64,000 nucleotides of DNA from Herbaspirillum sp. SJZ106 (GCF_006715495.1 NZ_VFNI01000002.1:558001-622000); one strand, 5' to 3'. Shown: positions 31,025-40,280, numbered from the stretch's first letter. Translations and numbers: made by a program. The notes: generated from the letters alone by a model not told the origin.

Positions 31025-31048
31025 GGCTGCTACTGGCCGATTGCGGAC
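31025..31048 (+). repeat. islet motif copy C
   Basis: 24-bp unit matching copy A at 21 of 24 positions (core CTGCTACTGGCCGATTGC), same orientation, just upstream of islet gene 2. Confidence 0.55.
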
Positions 31049-31204
31049 ATCGGCAACTGTAGCAAACATTCGTATCCGGCAACGGAAATTCCGCTCCGCA
31101 ATTCTTTAATGAGCGAGGCCCAATAAGGCTTTGCGAGGCACTATTCTTTTTAATTGCGGAGCAAAAATTGGGCTAAGTATTTGATTTAATTAAATTCTGC
31201 GCCG

Positions 31205-31252
31205 GACTTGTAATCAGGGGGTGGCGGGTTCAAGTCCTGCAGCCAGCACCAG
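31205..31252 (+). repeat. attR-like 48-bp copy of the tRNA-Thr 3' end
   Basis: Identical to 29955-30002 from GACTTGTAATCAGG through CCAGCACCAG. It covers the 3' anticodon arm, variable loop, T arm and acceptor 3' strand plus CCA. It lacks the 5' half and is not a functional tRNA. Confidence 0.92.
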
Positions 31253-31259
31253 AATTTGA

Positions 31260-31297
31260 AAGCCCATCATAACCAATTGGTCATGATGGGCTTTTTC
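31260..31297. terminator. intrinsic terminator past the att copy
   Basis: AGCCCATCAT pairs with ATGATGGGCT around a 12-base loop, followed by TTTTT on the plus strand and AAs upstream. It is probably the original tRNA-Thr terminator displaced by the islet, and can also end upp on the minus strand. Confidence 0.85.
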
Positions 31298-31334
31298 TTG
31301 CCTGGTTGTCGCCACGTTGCGTGGCGATTCCGGT

Positions 31335-31982
31335 TTATTTGGTGCCGAAGATCCGGTCGCCCGCATCGCCCAGGCCGGGGACGATGTAGGCATGGCTGTC
31401 CAGGTGCGAGTCCAGCGACGCCACATACAGCTTCACGTCCGGATGGGCATCGGTGAACACTTGCACGCCTTCCGGCGCGGCCACCAGCGCCACGAACATG
31501 ATGTGCGCGGCCGGCACGCCGCGCTTCTTGAGCGCATCCACCGCGTACACGGCAGAGTTGCCGGTGGCGACCATCGGGTCGCACAGGATCATGGTGCGGT
31601 CTTGCAGGTCCGGCAGGCGCACCAGGTATTCGACCGGCTGGTGGTTCTCGTCGCGATAGACGCCGATGTGTCCCACGCGCGCCGAGGGGATCAATTCCAG
31701 CAGCCCATCGCTCATGCCAACGCCGGCGCGCAGCACCGGCACGATGGCCAGCTTGCGGCCGGCGATCACCGGGGCTTCGTAGCTCACCAGCGGAGTCTCG
31801 ATGGTTTCGGTGGTCAGCGGCAGGTCGCGCGTGATTTCATAGCCCATCAGCAAGGTGATTTCGCGCAGCAGGTCGCGGAAGGTGCGGGTGGACGTGCGCT
31901 TGTCGCGCATGTGCGTGAGCTTGTGCTGGATCAGCGGGTGGTCGAGGATGTACAGGTTCTTGAAGCGCGGATCTTGTCTCAT
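31335..31982 (-). CDS. upp: uracil phosphoribosyltransferase
   Basis: 215 residues. Converts uracil and PRPP to UMP in pyrimidine salvage. The PRPP-binding loop is [14 protein letters not shown] and the C-terminal uracil-binding region is [16 protein letters not shown]. The ATG at 31982 gives the conserved opening [22 protein letters not shown]; the frame extends upstream to 32069 without family similarity. It ends 30-40 bases from the terminator beyond the tRNA-Thr islet. Confidence 0.97.
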   Translation of the reverse strand: MRQDPRFKNLYILDHPLIQHKLTHMRDKRTSTRTFRDLLREITLLMGYEITRDLPLTTETIETPLVSYEAPVIAGRKLAIVPVLRAGVGMSDGLLELIPSARVGHIGVYRDENHQPVEYLVRLPDLQDRTMILCDPMVATGNSAVYAVDALKKRGVPAAHIMFVALVAAPEGVQVFTDAHPDVKLYVASLDSHLDSHAYIVPGLGDAGDRIFGTK

Positions 31983-32087
31983 GGCGGAAGGCGATTGGGC
32001 TGTGTTGGTGCGGCAGGGCCGCGATGGCGGCATTGTCTCATGCCGCGGCCCGGGGCGGAATCGCACCATGCAGAAGCGGATGGCCGA

Positions 32088-33236
32088 TCAGCGCCGGCCG
32101 AACATCATTTGTCCGGCCAGCAGGCCGCGCGCCGTGGGCAGCAGGTCGATCGCGCCCAGCGACAGTCCCAGCAGCGCCTGCGCCGGCGTGCCTTGCGGCG
32201 CGCTGGCGAAGATGCGGGCCATGAGGTCGGTCAGGCGGATGGTCAGGTCGCGGTCCTGGCCGCGGCGATGGTGGAATTGCTGCAATGCCTCCGGTGTCCG
32301 TTCGCGCGCCAGTATATCGGCCAGTACCCTGGCGTCGCGCAGGCCGAGGTTCAGGCCCTGGCCGGCCACCGGGTGCAGCGTCTGGGCGGCATTGCCGATG
32401 GCGACCACGCGCTGCGTCCGGCCGGGTTTGGCGTTCAGGCCCAGTGCATAGGAGTGGCGCGGTCCGGTGCGGGTGAAGCGGCCGACGCGCTCGCCGAAAG
32501 CCTGGTTCAGGGCCGCCAGGAAGGCGCCGTCGTCCAGCGCCAGCAGGCGTTCGCCGGTGGCGGGCCGCACGCACCAGACCAGCGCGTAGCCGTCGTCCTG
32601 CGGCAGCAGGGCCAGCGGCCCTTCATCGGTAAAGCGTTCGAAGGCGCGGTGGGCGACGGCTTGGTCGGCGTGCACATGGGTAATCAACGCCAGTTGCCGG
32701 TAATCGCGCTGTACGCCTTTTTGCTGCTGTTGGCCGAATACGCCGCCCTCGGCCTGGATCGCCAGCGTCGCGCGCAGCACCCGGCCATCTTGCAGCGAGA
32801 CGGCGACGTGGTCGTGTTCCTCGGTCAGCGCCACCACTTCGGCCGGGCGGAACAGGTTCAGCCCCAAGCCGCCGGTAGCCGTCGCCAGCGCCTGGTTGAT
32901 GCTGCCGTAGCGGGCCACATAGCCGAGGGCAGGCAGGTCGTAATCCTTGCAGTCGAGCAGGGTGCGGCCGAAATGGCCGCGGCGCGAGACGTGGATCTGT
33001 TCGATGATGGTCGCGGTTTTTTCCACGCCATGCCACCCGCCCAGTTCTTCCATGATCTGGCGGCTGCCGTAGGAGAGGGCGATGGTGCGCGGATCGGCGG
33101 CGGCCTGTTCCGGCGTTTTCAGGTCGACCAGCGCGATGCGCGCGGCATCCAGTCCGCGGCGCGCCAGCAGGCCGACGGCGCACAGGCCTACCGGGCCGCC
33201 GCCGCAGATGATCAGGTCGAAGTCGGCGATGTGCAT
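32088..33236 (-). CDS. UbiH/UbiF-family FAD-dependent hydroxylase
   Basis: 382 residues. N-terminal FAD Rossmann motif ICGGGPVGLCAVGLLARRG and C-terminal FAD motif AIGNAAQTLHPVAGQGLNLGLRDA are both intact. This is the aromatic-ring hydroxylase family of ubiquinone biosynthesis (UbiH, UbiF, UbiI, UbiM); the exact ring position cannot be decided from sequence alone. It lies 40 bases after pepP in the same direction, an arrangement also seen for pepP-ubiH in enterics, which favours UbiH. Confidence 0.85.
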   Translation of the reverse strand: MHIADFDLIICGGGPVGLCAVGLLARRGLDAARIALVDLKTPEQAAADPRTIALSYGSRQIMEELGGWHGVEKTATIIEQIHVSRRGHFGRTLLDCKDYDLPALGYVARYGSINQALATATGGLGLNLFRPAEVVALTEEHDHVAVSLQDGRVLRATLAIQAEGGVFGQQQQKGVQRDYRQLALITHVHADQAVAHRAFERFTDEGPLALLPQDDGYALVWCVRPATGERLLALDDGAFLAALNQAFGERVGRFTRTGPRHSYALGLNAKPGRTQRVVAIGNAAQTLHPVAGQGLNLGLRDARVLADILARERTPEALQQFHHRRGQDRDLTIRLTDLMARIFASAPQGTPAQALLGLSLGAIDLLPTARGLLAGQMMFGRR

Positions 33237-33276
33237 GGCGCGGGAAATAGATGTCGGGTGATGCGGCGGCGTCGGG

Positions 33277-34623
33277 TCAGCCCTGGCGCATCAACGCTTC
33301 GATGTCGTCGGCCTTGCTCGGCACGCCGGTGGTCAGCAGTTCGCAGCCGGTGGGCGTGACGTGGGCATCGTCTTCGATGCGGATGCCGATGTTCCAGTAT
33401 TGTTCCGGCACGCCTTCGCCCGGGCGCACGTAGATGCCCGGCTCGACGGTCAGCACCATGCCCGGTTGCAGCGTGCGCCAGGGCTTGCTGCCGTCGGCGG
33501 CCGGCGGGTCGCGGTAGTCGCCGACGTCGTGCACGTCCATGCCCAGCCAGTGGCCGGTGCGGTGCATGTAGAACTGGCGGTAGTCGCCTTTCTCGATCAC
33601 GTCCTGCAGCGAGCCGACCTTGTTCTTGTCCAGCAGGCCGGTGTCGAGCATGCCTTGCGCCAGCACGCGCACGGCGGCGTCGTGGCCATCCATGAAGCGC
33701 TTGCCGGGAACGATTTCGGCGACGGCGGCATTCTGCGCGGCCAGCACGATGTCGTATAGCTCCCTCTGCGGGCCGGAGAACTTGCCGTTGGCCGGGAAGG
33801 TGCGGGTGATGTCTGAGGCGTAGCTGTCCAGTTCGCAGCCGGCGTCGATGAGCACCAGATCGCCGTCCTTCAGTTCGGCGTCGCCGGCGCGGTAGTGCAG
33901 CACGCAGGAATTGGCGCCGGTGGCGACGATGGAACCGTAGGCCGGATATTGCGAACCGTTGCGGCGGAATTCGTGCAGCAGTTCGGCTTCCAGGTGGTAT
34001 TCGCGCAGGCCGGGGCGGGACAGGCGCATGGCGCGGCAATGGGCTTCGGCCGAGATGATGCCGGCGCGCTTCATCAGGTCGATCTCGAAGGCGTCCTTGA
34101 ACAGGCGCATGTCGTCCAGCAGGACGCTGACGTCGATGATCGAGCCGGGCGCCGCCACGCCGCTGCGTGAGAGGGCGCGCACGCCTTGCAGCCAGCGCTG
34201 CAACTGGGCATCGCGGCGGTCGTCGTGGCCCAGCGCGTAATAGACGGCGGGGGCGTCGGCCAGCAACGCCGGCATGCTTTTGTCGAGCTCGTCGATGGGA
34301 TGGGCGGCGTCGAAGCCGAATTCCTGCTGCGCCGCCTGGGGGCCGAAGCGGTAGCCGTCCCAGATCTCACGCTCCAGGTTCTTGTCGCGGCAGAACAGGA
34401 TGCTGCGGTTTTCCTTGCCCGCCACCAGCACCAGCACCGCTTCGGGTTCGGTGAAGCCGCTCAGGTAGTAGAAATAGCTGTCGTGGCGGTAGGGGTAGTC
34501 GGCATCGCGGTTGCGCATGACTTCCGGCGCGGTCGGGATGATGGCGACCCCGCCGCCGGCCTGTTGCATGCTGGCGATGAGGCGGGCGCGGCGTTCGGCG
34601 AAGGGCGTGGCGTTGAAGCTCAT
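33277..34623 (-). CDS. pepP: Xaa-Pro aminopeptidase (aminopeptidase P)
   Basis: 448 residues. N-terminal AMP_N domain (about 1-140) and C-terminal pita-bread metallopeptidase domain. Metal ligands are seen in LIDAGCELDSYASDITRTFP (two Asp), HRTGHWLGMDVHD (His), and VEPGIYV with the later Glu. It removes N-terminal residues preceding proline. The start overlaps the murU stop by four bases. Confidence 0.95.
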   Translation of the reverse strand: MSFNATPFAERRARLIASMQQAGGGVAIIPTAPEVMRNRDADYPYRHDSYFYYLSGFTEPEAVLVLVAGKENRSILFCRDKNLEREIWDGYRFGPQAAQQEFGFDAAHPIDELDKSMPALLADAPAVYYALGHDDRRDAQLQRWLQGVRALSRSGVAAPGSIIDVSVLLDDMRLFKDAFEIDLMKRAGIISAEAHCRAMRLSRPGLREYHLEAELLHEFRRNGSQYPAYGSIVATGANSCVLHYRAGDAELKDGDLVLIDAGCELDSYASDITRTFPANGKFSGPQRELYDIVLAAQNAAVAEIVPGKRFMDGHDAAVRVLAQGMLDTGLLDKNKVGSLQDVIEKGDYRQFYMHRTGHWLGMDVHDVGDYRDPPAADGSKPWRTLQPGMVLTVEPGIYVRPGEGVPEQYWNIGIRIEDDAHVTPTGCELLTTGVPSKADDIEALMRQG

Positions 34624-35336
34624 GGACGTATGCCTCCTGGCGGCTGATTGAGTGCTTCCAGTTGATCGATGGTGCCGACGTTGTGCCAGTCGCCGCGGTA
34701 GACGTCGCCGCCGACCTGGCCGCGCGCGGCGTATTCGCGCAGCAGCGGGCCGAGCTTGGCGTGCTGGCCGGGCGCGATGGCGTCGAACATCTGCGGACGG
34801 TAGACCCCGATGTTGGCGAAGGTCAGCTTGTTCTCGCCTTCATTGGCGATGGAGAAATTGTTGAGCGCGAAGTCGCCATCCGGATGGAACGGCGGATTCT
34901 TGACCAGCCAGATCCAGGCCACGTCGCGCTTGTCCAACGGCAGCGGGTTGCCCCACGGGTCTTCGTCTTCCAGCACGGTCTTGACCTGCTCGTAGTCGAA
35001 GTGCGGGCACCAGATGTCGCCCGAGACGGCCACGAAGGGCGCCTCGCCCAGCAGATGACGCGCCTTGGCAATGCCGCCGGCGGTTTCCAGCGCGCTGTCT
35101 TCAGGCGAGTAATGCAATTGTGCGCCGAACTTGCCGCCGTCGCCCAGCGCTTCCTCGATCTGCTGGCCCAGGTGGGCGTGGTTGATGACGATCTCGGTGA
35201 TGCCGGCGCGCACCAGCGACAGGATCTGCCATACGATCAGCGGGCGGCCGCGCACTTTCAGCAGCGGCTTGGGGCAGGTGTCGGTCAGCGGGCGCATGCG
35301 CTCGCCGCGGCCGGCTGCGAAGATCATGGCTTTCAT
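34620..35336 (-). CDS. murU: N-acetylmuramate alpha-1-phosphate uridylyltransferase MurU
   Basis: 238 residues, sugar nucleotidyltransferase fold. The signature MIFAAGRGERMRPLTDTCPKPLLKV is the NTP-binding loop, and VSGDIWC contains the metal-binding Asp. Next to an AmgK-type kinase it is best read as MurU, which makes UDP-MurNAc directly from recycled MurNAc-1-phosphate. This bypasses MurA and so the fosfomycin target. The ATG at 35336 has AAGGG at better spacing than the ATG at 35342. Confidence 0.87.
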   Translation of the reverse strand: MKAMIFAAGRGERMRPLTDTCPKPLLKVRGRPLIVWQILSLVRAGITEIVINHAHLGQQIEEALGDGGKFGAQLHYSPEDSALETAGGIAKARHLLGEAPFVAVSGDIWCPHFDYEQVKTVLEDEDPWGNPLPLDKRDVAWIWLVKNPPFHPDGDFALNNFSIANEGENKLTFANIGVYRPQMFDAIAPGQHAKLGPLLREYAARGQVGGDVYRGDWHNVGTIDQLEALNQPPGGIRP

Positions 35337-35348
35337 GTGCATGGACCC

Positions 35349-36380
35349 TTAGAACGTATAGCCGAACTTGGGCGCGTGTTCCTGTTCGAGCTTTTCGATC
35401 AGGCGCACCAGCGGCGTGAAGGCGACGTAGCGGCGCGCGGTCTTGAGCGTGTATTCCATGACCAGCGGCATGTCCTTCAGGTAGCCGTCCTTGCCGTCGC
35501 GGTGGTACAGGCGGGCGAAGATGCCCAGCACCTTGAGGTGGCGCTGCAGGCCCATCCATTCGAAGTCGCGGTAGAAACTGTCGATGTCGGGCGCCACCGG
35601 CAGGCCGGCGCGGCGCGCCTTTTCCCAGTAGCGGATGGCCCAGTCCAGCACCAGCTCCTCGTCCCACTGGATGTAGGCGTCGCGCAGCAGCGAGACCAGG
35701 TCGTAGGTGATGGGGCCGTAGACCGCGTCCTGGAAATCCAGGATGCCGGGGTTGCCCGTGGGCAGCACCATCAGGTTGCGCGAATGATAGTCGCGGTGCA
35801 CGTAGACCTGCGGTTGCGCCAGGTTGTTGGCCAGGATGGCGTCGAAGGTCTTGGTCAGCACCGCGTTCTGTTCGTCGCTCAGCGTCACGCCCAGGTGGCG
35901 GCCGATATACCACTCGCGGAACAGTTCCAGTTCGCGCAGCAGCAACGGGCGGTCGTACTCGGGCAGGGCGTCGGGCCGGCTTTGCGCTTGTAAAAGTACC
36001 AAGGCTTCGATCGCATCCATGTATAGTTTGGGCGCGCTGCCTGCGGTGAGCTGGTGCAGGTAGGTGGTCGAACCCAGGTCCGTGAGCAGCAGGAAACCGC
36101 GTTCGGTGTCTTGCGCCAGGATCTTCGGCACCGTCACGCCGGTGGCGCCGAACAGGCCGGCGACATGGATGAAGGGGCGCACATCTTCTTGCGGCGGCGG
36201 CGCATCCATCGCGATGGCGGTGCCGCCGTCCGGCGTGTCCACCCGGAAATAGCGGCGGAAGCTGGCATCGGCCGATGCCGGGCGCAAGGTGGAAGACAGC
36301 ACCGGGGTGGCGGCGAGGGTGTCGAGCCAGGCTTGCAAATCGGATAAACGGCGATCGGGGGAAGAACTTGGGGAAGACAT
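35349..36380 (-). CDS. amgK: N-acetylmuramate/N-acetylglucosamine kinase AmgK
   Basis: 343 residues, aminoglycoside-phosphotransferase (APH) fold. The catalytic loop is VHRDYHSRNLM and the Mg-binding segment ILDFQDAVYGP. AmgK phosphorylates the anomeric position of MurNAc and GlcNAc in peptidoglycan recycling. It lies six bases before murU and is divergent from lptD, the arrangement known from Pseudomonas and Burkholderiales. A role as an antibiotic kinase is unlikely given the neighbours. Confidence 0.87.
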   Translation of the reverse strand: MSSPSSSPDRRLSDLQAWLDTLAATPVLSSTLRPASADASFRRYFRVDTPDGGTAIAMDAPPPQEDVRPFIHVAGLFGATGVTVPKILAQDTERGFLLLTDLGSTTYLHQLTAGSAPKLYMDAIEALVLLQAQSRPDALPEYDRPLLLRELELFREWYIGRHLGVTLSDEQNAVLTKTFDAILANNLAQPQVYVHRDYHSRNLMVLPTGNPGILDFQDAVYGPITYDLVSLLRDAYIQWDEELVLDWAIRYWEKARRAGLPVAPDIDSFYRDFEWMGLQRHLKVLGIFARLYHRDGKDGYLKDMPLVMEYTLKTARRYVAFTPLVRLIEKLEQEHAPKFGYTF

Positions 36381-36400
36381 GAACTATCTGAGGAATTCGT

Positions 36401-36426
36401 TTGATGTGGTTGAGTTCCCATATAAT
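36401..36426 (+). promoter_or_regulatory. candidate lptD promoter
   Basis: Consensus TATAAT at 36421-36426 in a 97-bp divergent gap. TTGATG at 36401-36406 is the best -35 but the 14-base spacer is short, so a regulator or other sigma factor may be involved. Confidence 0.4.
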
Positions 36427-36477
36427 AAGGGATTAACTTCAAAAAATCCGCCTGCACGGTGTCTTGCCACTCTTTTC

Positions 36478-38748
36478 ATGATCCGGTTTTCCAAGTCTCT
36501 CTCTGAACGCACTGTCAATTGGCGGTTGGCGCGCCTGCTTTCGTCGGCGGTGGTGGCATCCGCCTCAGGCCTGCTGCCGCTTGCGGTGCATGCGCAGATG
36601 ACGGCGCCCAAGCCGGCGGCGCCGGCCGACGACCAGGATGCGCCCGTCAACGTGAGCGCCGAGCAGATGACCGGACGCCCCGACCGCCAGGTGAACCTGG
36701 ATCGGGACGTCGAAGTGGTCAAGGGCAGCACCACCATCAAGGCCGACCGCGCGGAATACCGCATCATCCAGGATGAGGTCGAGGCCACCGGCCACGTATG
36801 GATGCGGCGGCTGCAAGACCAATACACCGGCGACCATGCGCAGATGAATATGGAATCCGGCGCCGGTTTCGTGACCAATCCGACTTACCTGCTCGGCAAG
36901 AATGGCGGGCGCGGCAAGGCCGAGCGCATCGATTTCCTGTCCAACGACCAGGCGGAAGTGACGCAGGGCACCTACAGCACCTGTGAAGCGACCGATCCGG
37001 ACTGGTACCTGCGCGCCAACACCATGGATCTCGATAGCGGACGCGATGTCGGCACCATGCGGGGCGGCGTGCTGTACTTCAAGGACGTGCCCATCCTCGG
37101 TTCGCCCTGGATGTCGTTCCCGCTGTCAGGCGAGCGCAAATCCGGCGTGCTGCCGCCGACCTACGGCATGACCTCGACCGGCGGCGCCGAGTTGTCGGTG
37201 CCTTACTATTTCAACCTGGCGCCTAACTACGACTTGACGCTGGTCCCGAAGTACATCGTCCGCCGCGGCCTGCAACTGGGGGCGGAAACGCGCTACCTGG
37301 GCGATACCTATTCCGGCACCACTTACGTGGAAGGCATCCAGGACCGTGTGACCGGCACCGGCCGCTACTCGCTGTCTTCGCTGCATAACCAGACCCTGGC
37401 GCCGGGATTGGCCCTGGCCTGGAACCTGAACAAGGCGTCCGATAACGACTACCCGTCGGACTTCGCCCATTCGATCACGGGCAGCACCCAGCGCCTGCTC
37501 ACGCGCGACGTCAGCCTGACCTATTCCAGCACCTACTGGAGCCTGTACGGGCACGTTTCCAAGTACCAGTTGCTGCAAGACGTGGACAACCCGATCACCA
37601 AGCCTTACGACCGTGTGCCGCAGATCGTATTCAGCGGCAGCCGCTACGATGTCGGCGGTTTCGACTTCACCACCACGGCCGACTTCACGCGCTTCTCCAG
37701 CGGCGACCTGGTCGGCGGCGACCGCGGCTTCATCACGCAGACGGTGGCCTATCCGTGGGTGCGCCCGGGCTACTTCATCACGCCCAAGCTGACCCTGGAC
37801 GCCACCAGCTATCGCCTCAACAACGTCGGCGTGGGGCAGCCCACCAGCTTCTCGCGCACGCTGCCGACGGTGTCGCTGGACTCCGGCCTGGTCTTCGAGC
37901 GCGAATCGACGCTGCTCGGCCGCAGCATGACCCAGACGCTGGAACCGCGCCTGTTCTATGTGCGCACGCCGTACCGCGACCAGTCGCAGCTCCCCAATTT
38001 CGATTCGGGCCTGGCCGACTTCAACTTCGCGCAGATCTTCAGCGAGAACCGTTTCTCGGGCCATGACCGCATCAGCGACGCCAACCAGCTGACCGCCGCC
38101 ATCACCTCGCGCCTGATCGAGGAAAACGGCCTGGAGCGCCTGCGCATGGCGGTGGGGCAGCGCTATTACTTCGCCGACCCCAAGGTCGTCCTGAGCGGCA
38201 CGACCTCGACCACGCTGGGCAGCAAATCCGACCTGCTGCTGGCGCTGGGCGGACAGATTTCCAAGGAGTTCTCGACCGACAATACGGTGCAATACAGCGA
38301 GACCCTGCGCCAGATGGTGCGCTCCACCTTCGGCGTGCGCTGGCAGCCGGCGCCCAAGCGCGTGCTGAACCTGCAATACCGGCTGGACCGCACTTATGTG
38401 AGTCCCTATACCGGTTTGCTGGATCCGCTCAAGCAGGTTGACGTCTCCGGACAATGGCCGGTGTCGCAACGCTGGTATGCTGTGGGCCGCATCAACTACT
38501 CGATTCCCGACAAGACCGTGGCCGAAGGCCTGCTGGGCATGGAGTACAAGGCCGACTGCTGGGTGTTCCGCGTGGTGGCGCAGCGGATCCCGACTTCCTC
38601 CACCAAGGCGTCGACCGGTTTCTTTGTACAGTTGGAACTCAACGGCTTCTCGAAGATCGGCTCCAATCCGTTGGATGCGCTCAAGAGCAGCGTTCCCGGC
38701 TATCAGAACGTGAATTTGCCTGACAGCACCGCGAACGACAACTTCTAA
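36478..38748 (+). CDS. lptD: LPS-assembly outer membrane protein LptD
   Basis: 756 residues. Signal peptide ending in VHAQ at about residue 38, a Pro/Ala-rich linker, an OstA/LptA-like beta-jellyroll domain (about 55-170), then a long beta-barrel. It inserts LPS in the outer leaflet together with LptE. Only two cysteines are present, Cys169 (YSTCEATD) and Cys694 (ADCWVF), which correspond to the essential inter-domain disulfide of E. coli LptD. The ATG at 36478 starts the signal peptide; the frame runs upstream to 36289 across the amgK start. Confidence 0.95.
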   Translation: MIRFSKSLSERTVNWRLARLLSSAVVASASGLLPLAVHAQMTAPKPAAPADDQDAPVNVSAEQMTGRPDRQVNLDRDVEVVKGSTTIKADRAEYRIIQDEVEATGHVWMRRLQDQYTGDHAQMNMESGAGFVTNPTYLLGKNGGRGKAERIDFLSNDQAEVTQGTYSTCEATDPDWYLRANTMDLDSGRDVGTMRGGVLYFKDVPILGSPWMSFPLSGERKSGVLPPTYGMTSTGGAELSVPYYFNLAPNYDLTLVPKYIVRRGLQLGAETRYLGDTYSGTTYVEGIQDRVTGTGRYSLSSLHNQTLAPGLALAWNLNKASDNDYPSDFAHSITGSTQRLLTRDVSLTYSSTYWSLYGHVSKYQLLQDVDNPITKPYDRVPQIVFSGSRYDVGGFDFTTTADFTRFSSGDLVGGDRGFITQTVAYPWVRPGYFITPKLTLDATSYRLNNVGVGQPTSFSRTLPTVSLDSGLVFERESTLLGRSMTQTLEPRLFYVRTPYRDQSQLPNFDSGLADFNFAQIFSENRFSGHDRISDANQLTAAITSRLIEENGLERLRMAVGQRYYFADPKVVLSGTTSTTLGSKSDLLLALGGQISKEFSTDNTVQYSETLRQMVRSTFGVRWQPAPKRVLNLQYRLDRTYVSPYTGLLDPLKQVDVSGQWPVSQRWYAVGRINYSIPDKTVAEGLLGMEYKADCWVFRVVAQRIPTSSTKASTGFFVQLELNGFSKIGSNPLDALKSSVPGYQNVNLPDSTANDNF

Positions 38749-38774
38749 CCCTTTCCTGACCCAAGTGCTTATCC

Positions 38775-40280
38775 ATGCGTAATATGCGTACACCACTCCT
38801 CGCAAAAACCAAAACAGTGACCGCGCTGCTGTGCATGCTGGGCGTGATCGGCAATGCGCAGGCGCAATTTGCGACGACCATCATCCCGGTTGCACCGTCG
38901 GAAATGGAGCAACAGGCGCCCGCCAAGCCGGCTGCGGCGCCCGCGGCCAAGCCTGCGGCAACCAGGCCGGCCGCCGCCGCGCCGGTGGCGACGCCGCCTG
39001 CAGCGGCGCCGGCGCGGGCCCCAGCCGCCCGTGCATCGCAGGAACCCAGGCCGGTCGACTCCATCATGGTGGTGGTCAACAATGAGGTCATCACGCGCCA
39101 GGAAGTGGCCGAGCGCCTGGCCAGCGTCGAACAGCGCATGGCTGCGCAGAACGTGCAAGTGCCCCCGCGCAATCAATTGGTGCGCCAGCTGGTCGAGCGC
39201 ATGATTGTCGAGCGCGCCCAGGCGCAGATGGCCAAGGAAAGCGGCATCGTGGTCGATGACGCCATGCTGGATCGCGCCATGCAGCGAATCGCCGAGCAGA
39301 ACAAGATGTCGATGCCGGAATTCCGCGCCCGCCTGGAAAAGGAAGGCATGGTCTACGCAACCTTCCGCGAGGAAATCCGGCGCGAAATCCTGAGCCAGCG
39401 CCTGCGCGAGCGTGAAGTCGACAACAAGGTCACCGTCACCGAATCCGAAATCGACAACTACCTGGCCGCCGAAGCCAATGCCGGCGGCGAGCACCAGGAG
39501 CTGGACATCGCCCAGATCCTGATCCGCGTGCCCGAGAACGCCTCGCCGGAACAACTGGCCGCGCGCCGCGAACGGGCCGAAGACGTGTTGCGCCAGTTGA
39601 AGACCGGCGCCGACTTCGCCAAGACGGCCGCGACCTACTCCGACGCCACGGATGCCCTGACCGGCGGCGACCTCGGCTGGCGTCCGGCCGAGCGCTTGCC
39701 GCAACTGTTCCTGGACGGCGTGTCCCAGCTGCAGGAGGGGCAGGTCAGCGCGATTCTCAAGAGCGGCAACGGCTTCCACATCCTGAAACTGGTCGGCCGC
39801 CGCGCCGCCGGCAACCAGCAAGCCGCCGCGCCGGCAGTCCAGCAGACCCATGTGCGCCACATCCTGATCAAGGTCAACCAGGTGGTCACCGCGGCCGACG
39901 CCAAGCGCAAGCTGGCCGAACTGAAGGAGCGCCTGGACCACGGTTCGGCCACCTTCGAAGAACTGGCCAAGCTGTATTCGAACGACTTGTCGGCCGCCAA
40001 GGGCGGCGACCTGGGCTGGGTATACCCGGGCGATACCGTACCCGAGTTCGAGCGCGCGATGGACCAGTTGAAGCCGGGCGAGGTCAGCCAGCCGATCGAA
40101 TCGCCGTTCGGCTTCCACCTGATTCAGGTGGTTGAGCGCAAGACCGACGACGCTTCCAAGGAGCGTACCCGCCAGGCGGCCCGCCAGGCCATCCGCGAGC
40201 GCAAGATCGAGGAGGCCACCGAAGACTGGATGCGCCAGATCCGCGACCGCGCCTATGTCGAGTACCGTAACGACGACTGA
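38775..40280 (+). CDS. surA: periplasmic chaperone / peptidyl-prolyl isomerase SurA
   Basis: 501 residues. Signal peptide ending in NAQAQ, then an unusually long Ala/Pro-rich stretch (about 40-90), the SurA N-domain (VDSIMVVVNNEVITRQEVAERL onward) and two parvulin domains (ELDIAQILIRVPENAS and THVRHILIKVNQ). It guides outer-membrane proteins including LptD through the periplasm. It follows lptD by 26 bases, the standard lptD-surA-pdxA-rsmA order. A terminator-like hairpin lies after it. Confidence 0.96.
   Translation: MRNMRTPLLAKTKTVTALLCMLGVIGNAQAQFATTIIPVAPSEMEQQAPAKPAAAPAAKPAATRPAAAAPVATPPAAAPARAPAARASQEPRPVDSIMVVVNNEVITRQEVAERLASVEQRMAAQNVQVPPRNQLVRQLVERMIVERAQAQMAKESGIVVDDAMLDRAMQRIAEQNKMSMPEFRARLEKEGMVYATFREEIRREILSQRLREREVDNKVTVTESEIDNYLAAEANAGGEHQELDIAQILIRVPENASPEQLAARRERAEDVLRQLKTGADFAKTAATYSDATDALTGGDLGWRPAERLPQLFLDGVSQLQEGQVSAILKSGNGFHILKLVGRRAAGNQQAAAPAVQQTHVRHILIKVNQVVTAADAKRKLAELKERLDHGSATFEELAKLYSNDLSAAKGGDLGWVYPGDTVPEFERAMDQLKPGEVSQPIESPFGFHLIQVVERKTDDASKERTRQAARQAIRERKIEEATEDWMRQIRDRAYVEYRNDD

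Larger units (their letters stand above)
30003..31252. mobile_element. 1.25-kb integrated islet at tRNA-Thr
   Basis: The segment between the intact tRNA and a 48-bp copy of its 3' end is exactly 1250 bp per repeat unit. It is visibly lower in GC than its surroundings. It contains two terminators, two small membrane-protein genes on the minus strand and three copies of one short motif, but no integrase or other mobility gene. I read it as an integrative element remnant or a satellite mobilised by an enzyme elsewhere. Confidence 0.7.

Noticed and set aside
30160..31050. Integron attC sites
   Set aside because: The motif copies lack the RYYYAAC/GTTRRRY core sites, there is no integron integrase, and both genes point opposite to the motifs. 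A cassette-like reading is kept only as a hypothesis.
31205..31252. Second tRNA-Thr gene
   Set aside because: Only the 3' 48 bases are present; the D arm and 5' acceptor strand are missing, so it cannot fold as a tRNA.
35349..36380. Aminoglycoside resistance kinase
   Set aside because: The APH fold is shared, but the murU neighbour and the divergent lptD identify it as the cell-wall recycling kinase AmgK.
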